A DNA stretch of 44,798 nucleotides from Candidatus Parvarchaeum sp. (GTDB lineage: Archaea > Nanobdellota > Nanobdellia > Pacearchaeales > GW2011-AR1). A program made the translations under genes and the position numbers. The stretch lies in contig DYFY01000001.1 in the NCBI GenBank assembly GCA_020724955.1, positions 66,046-110,843 on the forward strand. The letters run 5' to 3'. This document shows positions 31,633 through 38,229 of the stretch, one piece after another. The notes beneath the pieces were generated by a model that saw only the letters and a list, made by a program, of their open reading frames with translations, had not been told where the DNA came from and did not search any database. Within the stretch, counting starts at the first letter, position 1. Each line of letters opens with the position of its first letter.

Positions 31633-32245
31633 TTAAAGCATTCCTCCATAGAGTTTTTAATTCCATAATAGAGGATTTTATTTCTTCCCTCTTGGCTCCA
31701 CTAAGTATTGCCTGTTTTGTCTCAACTATCCTGGCTATTATTTCAGCTGCTTCATCATCTGTTATTCTTCCTGATTCAGAAGCTTCTTCTGCTCTTTCCT
31801 GAAGCTCATAAAGAAGCAACACCATATAATTCCTCCTTGCCTCCAAAGCTGATTTTCTGGCTTCCTCTGCAGTTAGAGGAGCTACCCCTACATCTACAGG
31901 CATAACTATTCCTGTTTTAACTCTAAAGCAACCAATTCTGCTTACGGCGTGACTTTTCTCATAACACTCTTCTGAAGCCTTATATAATGCCAGACAGGCT
32001 TGTTGGTTTGGCAAACCGGAGCAGGATTCATCTTCTCCGGCATATTCCTGGTAGCTGTTTCTGTCCTGCAAACGGCATTTTATTCTTTCTCTTAAGTTCT
32101 CTAAAGAATTGCATTCTGTTACAACTGGATATGTTTTTGCTGTGTCTTTCTGCGTCTGTGTGCTAGAGCCGACTGCATAAACAAAAGGCGAAACAGCCAG
32201 CAAAAAGATTAACGACAAACTTATAATTCTCAGCTCTTCTCCCAT
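31625..32245 (-). CDS. Secreted Cys-containing protein, 206 aa
   Basis: A signal peptide (RIISLSLIFLLAVSPFVYAVG, about residues 6-26) precedes a helical domain with six to seven cysteines in its first half (TECNSLENLRERIKCRLQD, ESCSGLPNQQACLALYKASEECYEKSH, IGCFRVK), spaced as helical-hairpin disulfides. The C-terminal half is helical and lacks Cys (ARRNYMVLLLYELQERAEEASE). Exported, disulfide-stabilised; function unknown. Shared transcript with the small TM protein. Confidence 0.7.
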   Translation of the reverse strand: MGEELRIISLSLIFLLAVSPFVYAVGSSTQTQKDTAKTYPVVTECNSLENLRERIKCRLQDRNSYQEYAGEDESCSGLPNQQACLALYKASEECYEKSHAVSRIGCFRVKTGIVMPVDVGVAPLTAEEARKSALEARRNYMVLLLYELQERAEEASESGRITDDEAAEIIARIVETKQAILSGAKREEIKSSIMELKTLWRNALNE

Positions 32246-32315
32246 ATTTCCCTAAAGAAAGGTTATTATTTAAATTTTTCAGTTAGTTTTATAAGCTTGG
32301 AAAAGATTTTGTTTT

Positions 32316-33242
32316 ATGGAAAAGATACATATTTTGCTGTATTACAAATTTGTCGGGATTGAAAACCCTGCGGAGTTTGCCGACGAACACCTGAAGTTTT
32401 GCAAATCGCTAGGGCTGTCCGGAAAAGTTCTGGTTGGCAAAGAAGGCATAAACGGAAGCGTCTGCGGGACGAAACAACAGATTAAAAAATATAAAAGCCG
32501 AATGAAAAAAGACGAGAGATTTAGAGACATTGTTTTTAAGGAAGATATTGGAGATTCCGCGCCTTTCACCAAAATGGCTGTTAGAGTCAGGCCTGAAATT
32601 ATTGCCATGAAAGAAAATGTTGATTTGAACATGAAAGGAGATTATGTAAGCGCCGAAGAGCTTTTTAATATGTATGAAGGCGGAGAGGATTTTGTTATTT
32701 TAGACGCAAGAAATGATTATGAATGGAAAGTTGGAAAATTTAAAAATGCTGTAACTTTGTCGATTAAGAGCTTCAGAGAGTTTCCGAAGGAAGTTAAAAA
32801 GCTGAAAAATAAACTGACAGGAAAAAAAATAGTGACTTACTGTACCGGAGGAATAAGATGCGAAAAGGCCTCTGCTTACATGAAGCAAATTGGATTTGAA
32901 AATGTTTTTCAGCTAAAAGACGGAATAATAACTTTCTGCAAAGAATATCCGGACAGCTTCTGGGAGGGAAAGTGCTTTGTTTTTGATAAAAGACTGCTTG
33001 CGGATTATAATAATTTTGATAACGATATATCAAATTGCGGAGTTTGCGGAGGGGCATGCGATTTGTACAGAAATTGCAGAAATACGGACTGCGATAAGCT
33101 CAGTGTTATGTGCGTTTCCTGCGAAAAAGAAATGAGCGGGTGCTGTTCCCATATTTGTCTGGAAAGCTTCAGAAAGGCATGTCTGGAAAAAAGCAGAAAA
33201 AATCAAGGGAGAAAAACTAGGACAAATTTCCAAGCACAATAA
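32316..33242 (+). CDS. trhO: tRNA uridine-34 hydroxylase TrhO (rhodanese family, UPF0176)
   Basis: 308 aa. TrhO makes 5-hydroxyuridine at the tRNA wobble position with oxygen. N-terminal acylphosphatase-like part (ILLYYKFVGIENPAEF, GKVLVGKEGINGSVCGT), central rhodanese domain (VILDARNDYEWKVGKFKNA) with active Cys176 in CTGGIRCEKAS, and a Cys-rich C-terminus (NCGVCGGACDLYRNCRNTDC, MCVSCEKEMSGCCSHIC) that binds metal. All motif residues are intact. It converges on tspO and the 3' ends overlap by 26 nt. Confidence 0.9.
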   Translation: MEKIHILLYYKFVGIENPAEFADEHLKFCKSLGLSGKVLVGKEGINGSVCGTKQQIKKYKSRMKKDERFRDIVFKEDIGDSAPFTKMAVRVRPEIIAMKENVDLNMKGDYVSAEELFNMYEGGEDFVILDARNDYEWKVGKFKNAVTLSIKSFREFPKEVKKLKNKLTGKKIVTYCTGGIRCEKASAYMKQIGFENVFQLKDGIITFCKEYPDSFWEGKCFVFDKRLLADYNNFDNDISNCGVCGGACDLYRNCRNTDCDKLSVMCVSCEKEMSGCCSHICLESFRKACLEKSRKNQGRKTRTNFQAQ

Positions 33243-33699
33243 GATTCAATATTCCTGCAAAACTAACCCACAGCAAATAAGGTATAAGAAGATAGGAGGA
33301 TGTTTTGTTTATTCTGTAAGTCAGTATGATTAGGGAGATTATCGACACCCAAAGAACAATTAAGGTAACCAAAGAGGCCAGAGGGTTTTTGAGCCCGAAG
33401 AAAAATATGCTCCAGGACGCGTTAAGAATAAGATTTGCTCCAAACAATTTTAATAACGAGCTCCCGCTCAAATGCGATTCTTTTGTCCATGCAAAGTATA
33501 AAGAGAGAGCTATTAAAACATAAAGAATTGTCCATACCACCGGAAACACGTGGTCAGGAGGAGCTATTCCAGGCTTTACAGACTTATACCATTCAGACAT
33601 CACTCCAACTGATGTGAAGCTCTCTCCTATAAATGCCGCGAAGAACACTATAATAAATGAGAACAAGAATTTTTCTATTGAGTGCTTGCACCTCTTCAT
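33217..33699 (-). CDS. tspO: TspO/MBR family tryptophan-rich sensory protein
   Basis: 160 aa with five membrane helices. WYKSVKPGIAPPDHVFPVVWTILYVLIALSLYFAW is the family signature (W...KP...PP..VF..VW..LY), and ANLILNASWSIFFFGLKNP continues it. Members bind porphyrins and related ligands. C-terminal helix contains YLLWVSFAGILN, the typical YL.W...A..LN end. Overlaps trhO at the 3' end. Confidence 0.92.
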   Translation of the reverse strand: MKRCKHSIEKFLFSFIIVFFAAFIGESFTSVGVMSEWYKSVKPGIAPPDHVFPVVWTILYVLIALSLYFAWTKESHLSGSSLLKLFGANLILNASWSIFFFGLKNPLASLVTLIVLWVSIISLIILTYRINKTSSYLLIPYLLWVSFAGILNLIVLGNLS

Positions 33700-33729
33700 A
33701 TTTCTGGTAAGTTTTCAGACTACTTAAAT

Positions 33730-34305
33730 CTATTCAAAGTTTAGTTTGGGGACTGCCTTTGCCTCGGCAGGAATCTGAAGAAATTCTTTCTTTTTCTTGG
33801 AGTAAAGATTTGCGAAGACTGAGCCGGGAAATGTTGTGCAAAGATTATTGTATGAAAGTATTGAATCATTGTAGAACTGCCTTGAGTAAGCTATTTTATC
33901 TTCTATTGCAGCCAGTTCTTGCTGAAGGTGCAAGAAGTTCTCGTTTGCCCTTAGCTGAGGATAATTTTCCGCCAGGGCAAAAATTGACTTAAGGGCGTTC
34001 TGCAACTCTGCACCAGCCTTCATTTTCTTTTCCAGGTTAGGCGCTCTGAGCAGAGCCTCCCGAGCTTTAGTAACCTGAGTAATTATTTTTCTTTCATGCT
34101 TTACGTAACCCTTTACCGAGCTAACCAGGTTAGGCACTAAATCTGCTCTTTTTTTAAGCTGGACATCTATTTGCGCAAGGGAATTGTCTATTCTATTTCC
34201 CAAAACAGCGAATCTGTTGTAATAAAAAATGAATATAATGACAATCAGCGCTATTACAATCCCCAGCGTGATTAATATTCCAAATGCCATGCGGAATAAT
34301 GCCAA
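33730..34305 (-). CDS. LemA family protein
   Basis: 191 aa. Short outer N-terminus, one membrane helix (about 9-28, ILITLGIVIALIVIIFIFYY), then NRFAVLGNRIDNSLAQIDVQLKKRADLVPNLVSSVKGYVKHE, the diagnostic LemA segment, and a helical coiled-coil body ending IPAEAKAVPKLNF. It is often near HtpX in bacteria, and an htpX lies 2.3 kb away here. TATA-like run precedes the ATG. Confidence 0.92.
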   Translation of the reverse strand: MALFRMAFGILITLGIVIALIVIIFIFYYNRFAVLGNRIDNSLAQIDVQLKKRADLVPNLVSSVKGYVKHERKIITQVTKAREALLRAPNLEKKMKAGAELQNALKSIFALAENYPQLRANENFLHLQQELAAIEDKIAYSRQFYNDSILSYNNLCTTFPGSVFANLYSKKKKEFLQIPAEAKAVPKLNFE

Positions 34306-34420
34306 CGCGCGTTTTTAAGGCTTTCTGATGCTAATTCCAATATCTCTTAGAACATTCAAAGTCAATAATAAGTGAACCTAAATCAAGAACGGAGCTTAAT
34401 AAATAGGGGAAGGGAATTTT

Positions 34421-34729
34421 TTATAGATAATGTGTTCTGATTAAAGCCATTGAATTTGTCATTGCTTCTCTTTGAAGAGCAGCAGTTGCGAGAACATTAA
34501 GCATAACCGGTCTTCCCCAATTTGTTACAGAATCTTGCTGTTCTAAATTAGATTCTAATGATTGTGCAAGATTCCGATAAACTTCCTGTGGAGTCTCAGC
34601 TCCAGAAGCATATGGTGGGATAAACTCTCCAAAGGTTAATGTTTCTAACCATATAGAATCACCTATGTGATTTACTCTAATCCGATAACCTACTCTTTTA
34701 TCTTTGATTTCTGTAAAATCCGGTTCCAT
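34421..34729 (-). CDS. Hypothetical small protein, 102 aa
   Basis: Soluble. MEPDFTEIKDKRVGYRIRVNHIGDSIWLETLTFG is predicted beta-rich; the second half (AETPQEVYRNLAQSLESNLEQQDS, then VMLNVLATAALQREAMTNSMAL) is helical. The A.TP.EV...L arrangement recalls HicB-type or double-stranded-RNA-like small domains, but not firmly. Preceded by a TTTTTAAG-like run at the usual spacing. Confidence 0.55.
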   Translation of the reverse strand: MEPDFTEIKDKRVGYRIRVNHIGDSIWLETLTFGEFIPPYASGAETPQEVYRNLAQSLESNLEQQDSVTNWGRPVMLNVLATAALQREAMTNSMALIRTHYL

Positions 34730-34976
34730 ATCAAAATAAGAATAAAGTAAGTTTTTAAGTCTTTCTTTATTAGTCTTTTTTAAGTAATAATAATTTTACC
34801 ATGTGCGAATTTCGTTCTGTAGCGATTGAAACTAACACATTAAAATATTCCAGCTTCATCTATGAAAGAAAGACATAGAAAGCAGTATGAAGGAAAGTTG
34901 CTTGTAAGAGCGCGATAGTGAAAAAAACCTGCTTTAAAGGGAATAAAAATTTAAATCCTTGTTTCTTTTTGTTTTT
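34730..34976. other. Intergenic gap with a possible 18-codon basic frame
   Basis: No established gene. The frame 34862-34918 (MKERHRKQYEGKLLVRAR) has a TTAAAATAT run 22 nt before its ATG, which is near the leaderless spacing, but the size gives no statistical weight. A lone GATTGAAAC at 34822-34830 looks like the end of a CRISPR repeat but is not repeated. The TTTAAATCC before 34977 serves the next small gene. Confidence 0.35.
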
Positions 34977-35093
34977 ATGAAATTCAGGAGACTGCTGATA
35001 ACCCTTCTAATATTAATAGCTGTGGTTGCGGGATTTTATGTCTTCAGCGACTGGATTTCCAGCGTGACCGGCTTTATTATCGGGCATGATTAG
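34977..35093 (+). CDS. 38-aa single-TM protein with juxtamembrane TG motif
   Basis: MKFRRLLITLLILIAVVAGF begins a basic n-region and a 17-residue membrane helix, and the protein ends SDWISSVTGFIIGHD. A TATA-like TTTAAATCC about 26 nt before the ATG supports a real leaderless gene. The SSVTGFII segment matches SNITGFVI in the protein at 5374-5865 and VSLTGKAI in the protein at 28445-30409. With the basic end inside, the motif lies on the outer face. The peptide is too short for automated calling. Confidence 0.6.
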   Translation: MKFRRLLITLLILIAVVAGFYVFSDWISSVTGFIIGHD

Positions 35094-35149
35094 ATTGCTC
35101 TGGCAAGAGCAGAGAAACAATTTATAAACAATTTTTTTCTTTTCTCTTT

Positions 35150-36265
35150 ATGGAAAGAATATATCTTGACAGCGCATCAACAACCCAGATTTACGACTCT
35201 GTAAAAAAGGAGATTGACAAAACTTCCAGTGAGTTGTACGGCAACCCAAGCTCGCTTCATCTGTTGGGCGAAAAAGCCATGGAAAAAATTAATCTGTCGA
35301 GGAAAAAAATTGCCGAAAAAATAAATGCCAGGCCGTGGGAGATAATCTTCACTTCCGGAGCCACAGAAAGCAACAATCTTGCTTTAAGATGCATTGATGC
35401 GGGAAGATCCAGAAACATCAACATAATAAGCTCAATTGAACATCCTTCTGTGAGAGAGACTGCAAAACACCTGCAAAAAACAGGGCAAGGACTTTTGGAA
35501 ATCCCTGTTGATAAATCCGGAAGGATAGACATTGATTTTTTACGGAAAGAGCTGGAAAAAAACAGAAACAAAATAAGAATTGTGTCGGTCATGCATGTAA
35601 ATAACATTCTTGGAGTTATTCAGGATATTGACGAGATAGGCAGATTGTGCAGAAAAAATAAAGTTCTATTCCATACCGATGCTGTTCAAAGCTTCGGAAA
35701 AATCAGAATTGATGTTAAAAAAACAGGAATTGATTTGCTAAGCGCTTCGGCGCACAAGATAGGTGGCCCCAAGGGAGTTGGATTTCTCTATGCCAGAGAA
35801 GGAGTTAAGATTTGGCCCCTCTTTCACGGAGGAGGACAAGAGCGAGGGGTTAGAAGTGGAACAGAAAATACGCCCGGGATTGCAGGATTTTCCAAAGCAG
35901 TTGAGGAGATTGGAAGAATTAACCGGAAGAAAATTGAAAAATTAAAGAAAAAACTGATTAACGGCTTGGGAAAAATTGGAGCAAAAATTAACTCTCCTGA
36001 AGATGGAGTTTCCAATATAATTCATACATCATTCCCTGGATTCAGCGGAGAAGAAATTGTTTATAGATTATCCGAGAAGGGAATTTATGTTTCCTCAGGC
36101 AGCGCGTGCGACTCAAAAAAAGAAAAAGAAGATCATGTTTTAAAAGCGATAGGGCTTGGCAAAAGGGAAATTGCAGGCTCTATCAGAATTAGCTTGAGTG
36201 AGAAAAACTCCGAGGGAGATATAGAAAAAATTATTAAAGAGCTGTCAGAGATATTGAAAATATGA
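35150..36265 (+). CDS. nifS: Cysteine desulfurase (NifS/IscS type, class V aminotransferase)
   Basis: 371 aa, PLP-dependent enzyme that takes sulfur from cysteine for Fe-S clusters and tRNA thiolation. YLDSASTTQ at the start, FTSGATESNN, the PLP lysine Lys203 in SASAHKIGGPKG, RSGTENTPG, and the active cysteine Cys320 in SSGSACDSKK. Length and order are normal. A TATA-like TTTATAAAC lies about 28-30 nt before the ATG. No scaffold gene is adjacent; instead an HTH protein overlaps it. Confidence 0.95.
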   Translation: MERIYLDSASTTQIYDSVKKEIDKTSSELYGNPSSLHLLGEKAMEKINLSRKKIAEKINARPWEIIFTSGATESNNLALRCIDAGRSRNINIISSIEHPSVRETAKHLQKTGQGLLEIPVDKSGRIDIDFLRKELEKNRNKIRIVSVMHVNNILGVIQDIDEIGRLCRKNKVLFHTDAVQSFGKIRIDVKKTGIDLLSASAHKIGGPKGVGFLYAREGVKIWPLFHGGGQERGVRSGTENTPGIAGFSKAVEEIGRINRKKIEKLKKKLINGLGKIGAKINSPEDGVSNIIHTSFPGFSGEEIVYRLSEKGIYVSSGSACDSKKEKEDHVLKAIGLGKREIAGSIRISLSEKNSEGDIEKIIKELSEILKI

Positions 36266-36612
36266 CTAAAGGCACGAGTGGGCTGGTTCTGAAATTGAGA
36301 GAAATTGAGCGCCAAAGAGGACTTACCCAAAGAGCAATAGCTCTCAGAATGAAGGAACTTGGAGATGAACTTGAAGTGAGTTACCTCCAAAAAATTTTTG
36401 TAGGGGATAAAATGCATAATCCAGATTTAATAATGCAATGGGCAAACAAATCTCATGATAGATTTATAAGATATTTGTCTGCGCTTGGAATTAAACCTGA
36501 TGAAGCAAAGGAATTGGAACAAGAAGCTCCGTGGATGGGAGAATTTATCGAGAAATATGCAAGACATTCTGAAACGAATTATGATGCGGAGAGGGCCTCT
36601 AATTCTTCTTAA
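36262..36612 (+). CDS. HTH (XRE-like) DNA-binding protein coupled to cysteine desulfurase
   Basis: 116 aa. LVLKLREIERQRGLTQRAIALRMKELGDELEVSYLQKIFVGDKMHNPDLIMQWAN is a Cro/cI-type helix-turn-helix with the recognition helix near SYLQKI. The C-terminal half (RFIRYLSALGIKPDEAKELEQEAPW) is helical and may dimerise. It overlaps nifS by ATGA, so it is translated with the desulfurase and may regulate iron-sulfur genes; that role is context only. No Fe-S ligand cysteines are seen. Confidence 0.7.
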   Translation: MTKGTSGLVLKLREIERQRGLTQRAIALRMKELGDELEVSYLQKIFVGDKMHNPDLIMQWANKSHDRFIRYLSALGIKPDEAKELEQEAPWMGEFIEKYARHSETNYDAERASNSS

Positions 36613-36657
36613 TAGACTTTAAAAACCTAGAGAGTGATTAATTGTGTGGAGGGCAAG

Positions 36658-36747
36658 ATGAGAAAAGAAATAAGAAAATCCCGCAGAAAACGTGAACTCA
36701 TTAAATATTTGAAAAAAGGAAAAAAAGCTTCTGCGAAAAAAGGCTAA
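36658..36747 (+). CDS. 29-aa highly basic protein
   Basis: [20 protein letters not shown] followed by GKKASAKKG. About half of the residues are Lys or Arg. A Shine-Dalgarno-like GGAGGG (36648-36653) lies four bases before the ATG and a TATA-like CTTTAAAAAC at about 36616-36625. It resembles the very small basic ribosomal protein eL41 in size and charge, but the sequence is not a match. Likely an RNA-binding peptide. The 3' end overlaps the convergent msrB by 4 nt. Confidence 0.55.
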   Translation: MRKEIRKSRRKRELIKYLKKGKKASAKKG

Positions 36748-37151
36748 AGCTTTTTTCTTTTTTTGGGATTGGATTTTTGGAAAGACAAAGCAGATGAATT
36801 AATACAATATCTCTTTCCTGTTTTTTCTCTTGGTCCATCGGGAAAAACGTGCCCCAGATGTCCTCCGCAAAGTTTGCAAAGGACTTCAGTCCTTCTGATG
36901 CCTAGGGAGTTATCCTCCTGAAATCTGACTGATTTATCTGACTTTACGTCCCAAAAACTCGGCCAGCCGCTTCCTGAATCGTATTTTGTCGAGGATGAGA
37001 ACAGAGGATTTCCGCACTGTGCACAAAGATAAGAGCCGGTTTCTTTATTATACAGCAGTTTTCCTGTAAATGGCTTCTCTGTTTCCTTTTTTATCAAGAT
37101 ACGGCGTTGTTCCGGCGTCAGAGATCTTTTTTTGATTTTTTCTTCAGCCAT
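36744..37151 (-). CDS. msrB: Peptide methionine-R-sulfoxide reductase
   Basis: 135 aa. MsrB reduces the R form of methionine sulfoxide. Zinc cysteines Cys43/Cys46 (CAQC) and Cys92/Cys95 ([16 protein letters not shown]), SGSGWPSFW, and the active Cys116 in RYCINSSAL. The N- and C-termini are basic extensions. It is the last gene of a three-gene minus-strand run with one- to eight-base overlaps. Confidence 0.94.
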   Translation of the reverse strand: MAEEKIKKRSLTPEQRRILIKKETEKPFTGKLLYNKETGSYLCAQCGNPLFSSSTKYDSGSGWPSFWDVKSDKSVRFQEDNSLGIRRTEVLCKLCGGHLGHVFPDGPREKTGKRYCINSSALSFQKSNPKKRKKL

Positions 37152-37377
37152 CTTCTAAATCTTTAAGGTTCTCCTCATCCATAACTACATAAGCGATTGT
37201 ATTCCCTTTTTTGTCAGAAATTTTTACGTGGTATCTTCCGTTTGGAAGTATCACATTTATTTCTCCGGTCTGCCCTGCCTTTATCTGCACCTCTTCGTCG
37301 GAGTAGAACTCGGTGTCCTCGCTCAGGGCAGGACTCAAAAGCTTCACTTTCTGATGGCGTCTAAACTTAGTCTGCAT
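37144..37377 (-). CDS. Small beta-rich protein, 77 aa
   Basis: [64 protein letters not shown] fits a small SH3-like/DUF4926-type barrel (V.LL...... I..G..G.I.VILPNG.Y.V...). It overlaps msrB by 8 nt and the upstream membrane gene by one base. Such domains often appear next to toxin or redox genes; function unknown. Confidence 0.65.
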   Translation of the reverse strand: MQTKFRRHQKVKLLSPALSEDTEFYSDEEVQIKAGQTGEINVILPNGRYHVKISDKKGNTIAYVVMDEENLKDLEDG

Positions 37378-37625
37378 TATCTTCTTTTTCTTTTTTTGGG
37401 CTTGCTTTCAAGGGATATTCTTGAAAAAAGGAAAATGTATAAGATTTCCAGAATTCCAAGAGTGTTTACAACCAGAATAATTATGAACCATACAGGATGT
37501 CTTAGCCTGGCAGATTTCCAAAGAGCAATGCCTTTCCATACCAAACTCCATACGGCTGCAAAGGCTATCAGCCACAAAGGGATTCCGGTTAAAGAAGAAA
37601 TTAAGCCCAAATCATAAAACACCAT
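37377..37625 (-). CDS. DUF5652-like two-TM membrane protein
   Basis: 82 aa. Two hydrophobic helices (about 15-37 and 46-67) with the intervening WKGIALWKSARLRHPVWFIIILVVNTLGILEILYIFLF, a well-conserved form of this small membrane family (W.aLW.aar....WF..lLi.NTlGil.I.Y). Basic C-terminus (KPKKRKRR) inside. First gene of the run; TATA-like TTTATAAAT about 27 nt upstream. Confidence 0.75.
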   Translation of the reverse strand: MVFYDLGLISSLTGIPLWLIAFAAVWSLVWKGIALWKSARLRHPVWFIIILVVNTLGILEILYIFLFSRISLESKPKKRKRR

Positions 37626-37720
37626 TTGAGACTAAACGAACTTTGATTTATAAATGCTTCTGATTTGTTTTCTACGGAACATAAAAGCTTAAATACTGGA
37701 CAAAATTCTAAAGAAAATAA

Positions 37721-37767
37721 ACACAATTTGTTGTGTCTTTTTGTTAAAGAGATACAATATGTTGTGG
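37721..37767 (+). promoter_or_regulatory. Two NrdR-box-like operators at the nrdR-nrdJ promoter
   Basis: Box 1 is ACACAATTTGTTGTGT (37721-37736), a palindrome with ACACAA/TTGTGT arms; box 2 is ATACAATATGTTGTGG (37752-37767). Both fit the bacterial NrdR consensus ACACWATATATWGTGT. Their starts are 31 bp apart, three turns of DNA, as in bacterial nrd promoters. A TATA-like CTTAAATA at 37688-37695 places the transcription start at about box 1, so bound NrdR would block initiation at an archaeal promoter. Confidence 0.75.
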
Positions 37768-37785
37768 CAATTCAAAAGAGGTTAC

Positions 37786-38229
37786 ATGTTATGCCCATTT
37801 TGCTCCCACACAGAAACGAAGGTTACGGATAAAAGGGATTCGGGCGAGATAACCAGAAGAAGACGTGAGTGCCTGAAATGCTCGAAAAGGTTTTCAACAA
37901 GAGAAGCTATGGAGTGGAGCGAGCTGAGGGTTGTAAAGAAAAACGGAAAGAGAGAACCGTTCCAGAGAGAAAAGGTAAAGTCAGGAATAATGAAGGCTTG
38001 TGAGAAGAGGCCTGTTACTGAAGAAAGAGTTGAGAAGATGATAAACAACATTGAGGAAAGGCTGAGAAGAAGAGGGAAGGAGGTTAAATCAAGCGCGATA
38101 GGGGAGATTGTCTCCAAGGAGCTGAAAAAACTTGACAAGGTGGCGTACATAAGATTTGCTTCGGTTTATAGAGATTTTACAGACATTTCTGATTTTAAGA
38201 GAGAAATAAAGGAGCTGATTCAAAAATGA
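37786..38229 (+). CDS. nrdR: Transcriptional repressor NrdR
   Basis: Represses ribonucleotide reductase genes in response to ATP/dATP. The computed frame reaches back to 37741, but that would start inside the operator region; the ATG at 37786 gives the canonical MLCPFC start, has AGAGGT just before it, and yields about 147 aa, the family length. Zinc ribbon CPFCSHTETKVTDKRDSGEITRRRRECLKCSKRFSTRE, then the ATP-cone (VVKKNGKREPFQREKVKSGIMKACEKRPV). The last base run ATGA overlaps nrdJ. NrdR is typical of bacteria, so its presence in an archaeon is notable. Confidence 0.92.
   Translation: MLCPFCSHTETKVTDKRDSGEITRRRRECLKCSKRFSTREAMEWSELRVVKKNGKREPFQREKVKSGIMKACEKRPVTEERVEKMINNIEERLRRRGKEVKSSAIGEIVSKELKKLDKVAYIRFASVYRDFTDISDFKREIKELIQK

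Noticed and set aside
34815-34835. GATTGAAAC segment resembling the 3' end of a CRISPR repeat
   Set aside because: It occurs once, with no repeat-spacer pattern and no cas genes in the window.
37741-37785. Extended N-terminus of NrdR from a TTG start
   Set aside because: It would place coding sequence over the second NrdR box; MLCPFC at 37786 is the canonical start with a Shine-Dalgarno-like AGAGGT.
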